A DNA stretch of 6,917 bases from Spirochaetales bacterium (GTDB lineage: Bacteria > Spirochaetota > Spirochaetia > DSM-27196 > SLAA01): positions 1-6,917 of the forward strand of contig SLBH01000273.1 of the NCBI GenBank assembly GCA_007126415.1. The letters are read 5' to 3'. How positions within the stretch are numbered: the stretch's first letter is position 1; each line of letters opens with the position of its first letter. The position numbers and the translations under genes are program-made. Shown piece after piece: positions 4,367 through 6,917 of the stretch. The notes beneath the pieces were generated by a model. The model made no database searches and had not been told where the DNA came from. It saw only the letters and a list, made by a program, of their open reading frames with translations.

Positions 4367-6718
4367 ATGAAACTGGCCCAAGGCCTCAAGATCATCGACG
4401 ACTGGAGAATTCAGGAAGATCGATTCCATCCGGAGCAACTGGTTACCAACGGCAGCAACTTCATGACCGGCAACGGCTACCTCGGCTACCGCGGAACGTT
4501 CTGCGAATGGCGCGCGGCACAGTACGTCGGATGCTTCATTACCGACACCTACGACAAAGCCGACGAGACCTGGGAGGAGCTCTGTAACGCCCCGAACGGG
4601 CTGTACGCGGAGTTCAGCGCCGACGGACAGGCGCTTGGAGTGCTCGAGAACCTTCCGGCCGGCTACCACCGCACGCTGTGGTTTCGCTACGGCTTGCAGA
4701 CGCGTAGCCTCACCGTTCGTGCCCCGAGCCGTGCGCATGTAACGCTCACCGAGGAGCGCTTCGCGAGTTACGCGACGCTGCACCTCGTTCCGACGCGCTA
4801 CAAGATCGAGAGCGATCGCCCGACGAGCGTTACGATGACCTGGGGTATCGACGGCGAGGTCTGGGACCTCAACGGTACGCATCTTCACGGGCACAAGGCG
4901 CGCGGCACGCGCGACGGCGCGTTGTCGGTGACCGCGCAAACCGGGCGAAGCAGGATTACGCTCGCGGTGGCCTCAGGGCTGCGGGTTGCTTCGGACACCG
5001 TCTCGCAGAAGCACGCCTCGGTCGGCTCCGACAGTCGTAAGAGCACCTATCGCAAGCTCGAGCTCAACCTCGAGCCGGAAACCCCGGTGGTGATCGAGCA
5101 GTACATGGCGGTCTACAGCAGTAACGACCTACCCGACCCGCGTTCGGCTGCGGTAACGGCGGTCGACTCGGCGCTCAAGAGCGGGTACGAGCGTATGTGG
5201 CACGCGCATCAGCGAGCGTGGGACGCGATCTGGAAGAGTTGCGACATCGAGATCGAGGGGGATCTCACGGCGCAAGCGTTGCTACGCTACAACCTCTATC
5301 ACAACATCATCGCCACACCGGCGCATACCGATCACCTGCCGATCGGCGCGCGCGGCTTGTCTTGCCAGGCGTATCAGGGCGCCGCGTTCTGGGATCAAGA
5401 GATCTATAACCTGCCGATGTTTCTCTTCACGCAGCCGGAGGTGGCGCGCAAACTGCTTACGTATCGCTACAAGACGCTCGACGGCGCTCGCAAGAAGGCC
5501 CGCGATCTTGGGTACGAAGGCGCGTTCTATGCCTGGGTGAGCGGGCGAACCGGTGAGGAAATCTGCCCTTCGTACTTCTTCCTGGACGTTCTCACCGGAC
5601 GCAGTATTCGAAACCATTTCAACGACTGGCAGATTCACGTGGCGCCGGATGTCGCGTATACCGTTCGCCGCTACTATGAGGTTACCGGTGACTGGGAGTT
5701 CGTCCGCGAATACGGGGCCGAGATCTTGTTCGAGGTGGCGCGTTTTCTGCTTTCACACGTGTACTATAAGCCCGCTGAGGATCGCTACGAGCTGATTCGG
5801 CTACTGGGGCCGGATGAGTATCACGAGAATATCGACAACAACTTCTTCACCGCGGTGCAGACGCGCTACGCCTTGCAGGCAGCCGCCTGGGCGTTTGAGA
5901 CGCTCGCCGAGCACGACCCCGAACGACATCTGGAGCTCACCGAACGCGTGGGCTTCTCGCGCGAGGCGAGCCGGAGGTGCCGTGAGGTCGCGGACAACCT
6001 CTACCTGCAGCCGAGTGATCCCGGGAGCGGGCTGATCGAACAGTTCGACGGATACTTTGCGCTCGAGGACACCCGCCCTGAGGTCCTCAAGCAGCGGTTG
6101 CTGGACCCCGGTGAGTACTGGGGCTGGCCGAACGGAGTAGCAACCGAGACACAGGTACTCAAGCAAGCCGATGTGCTGCAGACCTTCACGCTGCACCCTT
6201 GGGAGTTCAGCGAGAAACAGCTACGCGCAAACTACCGTTACTACGAGCCGCGCACGCAGCACGGCTCGTCGTTGAGCCCCTCGGTGCACGCCCTTGTCGC
6301 AACCTGGATCGGGTACGATGAGGATGCCTACAATTACTTCCTGCGGTCTTGTACCGTGGACCTCGCGAACACCAACAAAGCCGTCAGCGGAGGCACCTTC
6401 ATCGGCGGCATCCACACCGCCGCGTGCGGGGCGGCTTGGCAGATGGTGGTGCATGGGTTCCTCGGCGCTCGGTTCTACAACGGCGTACTGCATCTCGCAC
6501 CGCGCGTGCCGTTCTGGTGGAAGCGAGTTACGGTTCCGATGGTAATCCGCGGGATGCAGCTGCGGCTCGAGCTCGACGAGACGCGCAAGCTCACCGTAGG
6601 CGCAACGCGCGCCGCAACGGGAGCGCGAGGGGCAGTCGGCGAGCTGCCGGTGCGCTGCGGCAAGCAGGAGCAGCGCCTCCAGCCGGGATCTTCGGCGGCG
6701 TTTACTGCACGCGGCTGA
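4367..6718 (+). CDS. GH65 family glycoside phosphorylase (maltose/kojibiose/nigerose phosphorylase-like)
   Basis: This 783-residue cytosolic enzyme belongs to GH65, whose phosphorylases cleave alpha-glucosides with inorganic phosphate, inverting to beta-glucose 1-phosphate. The order is an N-terminal beta-sandwich (about 10-260, with NGYLGYRGTF), an (alpha/alpha)6 catalytic barrel (about 310-690) and a small C-terminal domain. Visible active-site elements are FWDQE (341-345), the general-acid Glu484 in GPDEYHE, KQAD (599-602) for glucose contact, and HGSS (632-635), the usual phosphate-binding region. Length fits the family. The ATG at 4367 is preceded by AAAGGAA (4354-4360) and starts just before conserved sequence; an in-frame ATG at 4070 would add 99 unconserved basic residues and is rejected. 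The substrate loop before FWDQE reads SCQAYQGAA, unlike the GEGYRGH-type loop of well-known kojibiose and trehalose phosphorylases, so I do not assign specificity. No beta-phosphoglucomutase, a common neighbour, is visible. Confidence 0.92.
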   Translation: MKLAQGLKIIDDWRIQEDRFHPEQLVTNGSNFMTGNGYLGYRGTFCEWRAAQYVGCFITDTYDKADETWEELCNAPNGLYAEFSADGQALGVLENLPAGYHRTLWFRYGLQTRSLTVRAPSRAHVTLTEERFASYATLHLVPTRYKIESDRPTSVTMTWGIDGEVWDLNGTHLHGHKARGTRDGALSVTAQTGRSRITLAVASGLRVASDTVSQKHASVGSDSRKSTYRKLELNLEPETPVVIEQYMAVYSSNDLPDPRSAAVTAVDSALKSGYERMWHAHQRAWDAIWKSCDIEIEGDLTAQALLRYNLYHNIIATPAHTDHLPIGARGLSCQAYQGAAFWDQEIYNLPMFLFTQPEVARKLLTYRYKTLDGARKKARDLGYEGAFYAWVSGRTGEEICPSYFFLDVLTGRSIRNHFNDWQIHVAPDVAYTVRRYYEVTGDWEFVREYGAEILFEVARFLLSHVYYKPAEDRYELIRLLGPDEYHENIDNNFFTAVQTRYALQAAAWAFETLAEHDPERHLELTERVGFSREASRRCREVADNLYLQPSDPGSGLIEQFDGYFALEDTRPEVLKQRLLDPGEYWGWPNGVATETQVLKQADVLQTFTLHPWEFSEKQLRANYRYYEPRTQHGSSLSPSVHALVATWIGYDEDAYNYFLRSCTVDLANTNKAVSGGTFIGGIHTAACGAAWQMVVHGFLGARFYNGVLHLAPRVPFWWKRVTVPMVIRGMQLRLELDETRKLTVGATRAATGARGAVGELPVRCGKQEQRLQPGSSAAFTARG

Positions 6719-6917
6719 ACAGCAATCGGTAGATCCGGTCGCGCACGAACTCGTGAATCGAGGTGAACTCGAGGTGAGCGACGGTGTCGCCTTCGCTGCA
6801 GCGCAACACGCGCGCCACGGCGAACAACGGCGTGCGGCCGCCGTCGGTCGCGAAACGCAACTCGAGGCGGTCGTTGGGCTGGTAACGTTGGTTGGGGTTC
6901 TCGATGCCGGCACCTCC
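6702..6917 (-). CDS. PilZ-domain-like protein, C-terminal fragment (start off window)
   Basis: The last 71 residues are visible, entering in frame from the right edge and ending at TAA (6702-6704). The segment RYQPNDRLELRF, then a strand with FAVARVLRC, an acidic turn, VAHLEFTSI and a final helix with DRIYRLLFSR follows the pattern of the second half of a PilZ beta-barrel and its closing helix (often ending in a basic patch). PilZ domains bind cyclic di-GMP; the diagnostic RxxxR and D/NxSxxG motifs would lie beyond the window, so binding ability cannot be judged. The 3' end overlaps that of the convergent GH65 gene by 17 bp, leaving no room for a terminator between them. A longer open frame on the same strand (6221-6913) is out of phase with this and lies mostly antisense to GH65. 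The family call is from fold pattern only. Confidence 0.62.
   Translation of the reverse strand, partial: GGAGIENPNQRYQPNDRLELRFATDGGRTPLFAVARVLRCSEGDTVAHLEFTSIHEFVRDRIYRLLFSRVQ

Noticed and set aside
4253..4939. 228-residue minus-strand open frame
   Set aside because: It is antisense to the well-supported N-terminal domain of GH65; long antisense frames are expected in GC-rich coding DNA.
6221..6913. 230-residue minus-strand open frame at the right end
   Set aside because: It lies mostly antisense to the GH65 gene, is serine/arginine/alanine-rich, and is out of phase with the frame that gives a PilZ-like protein at 6702-6917.

Overview
This GC-rich window reads as bacterial housekeeping and sugar-metabolism DNA. 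It holds six protein-coding regions, two of them cut by the window edges, and no RNA gene, CRISPR array, transposase or phage gene that I can see. The gene set is a GlpA-like flavoprotein with a C-terminal [2Fe-2S] domain plus a second flavoprotein, a short PabB with a stand-alone class IV aminotransferase, a GH65 phosphorylase and a PilZ-domain protein. It would suit a free-living anaerobic or facultative bacterium, with Spirochaetota my first guess, Thermotogota- or Firmicutes-like lineages as alternatives, and low confidence overall.

Layout. Positions 1-1953 (minus strand) carry a two-gene operon reading off the left edge: a GlpA-like FAD dehydrogenase with a BFD-type iron-sulfur domain, then a translationally coupled FAD/NAD(P) oxidoreductase (N-terminal 161 residues only). 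A good sigma70-type promoter (TTGACG-17-TACAAT) lies at 2074-2102. Between this operon and the next is a 149-bp element (2160-2308) bounded by perfect 21-bp inverted repeats, the least explained structure in the window. Positions 2314-4003 (minus) carry pabB and a pabC-like aminotransferase gene overlapping by 17 bp; together they would make p-aminobenzoate for folate. A 363-bp divergent intergenic region (4004-4366) rich in small palindromes separates pabB from a GH65 glycoside phosphorylase gene (4367-6718, plus). That gene ends tail-to-tail, overlapping by 17 bp, with a minus-strand gene entering from the right edge whose visible C-terminus looks like a PilZ (cyclic-di-GMP receptor) domain.

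How the genes may work together. The flavoprotein pair probably oxidises glycerol 3-phosphate or a related 2-hydroxy acid and passes electrons through [2Fe-2S] and FAD centres. The GH65 enzyme probably phosphorolyses an alpha-glucoside to beta-glucose 1-phosphate. A metabolic link through a glycerol-containing glucoside is possible but only speculative. I found no convincing new multi-gene system; the items most worth a second look are the 149-bp inverted-repeat element, the unassigned specificity of the GH65 enzyme and the palindromes at its promoter.
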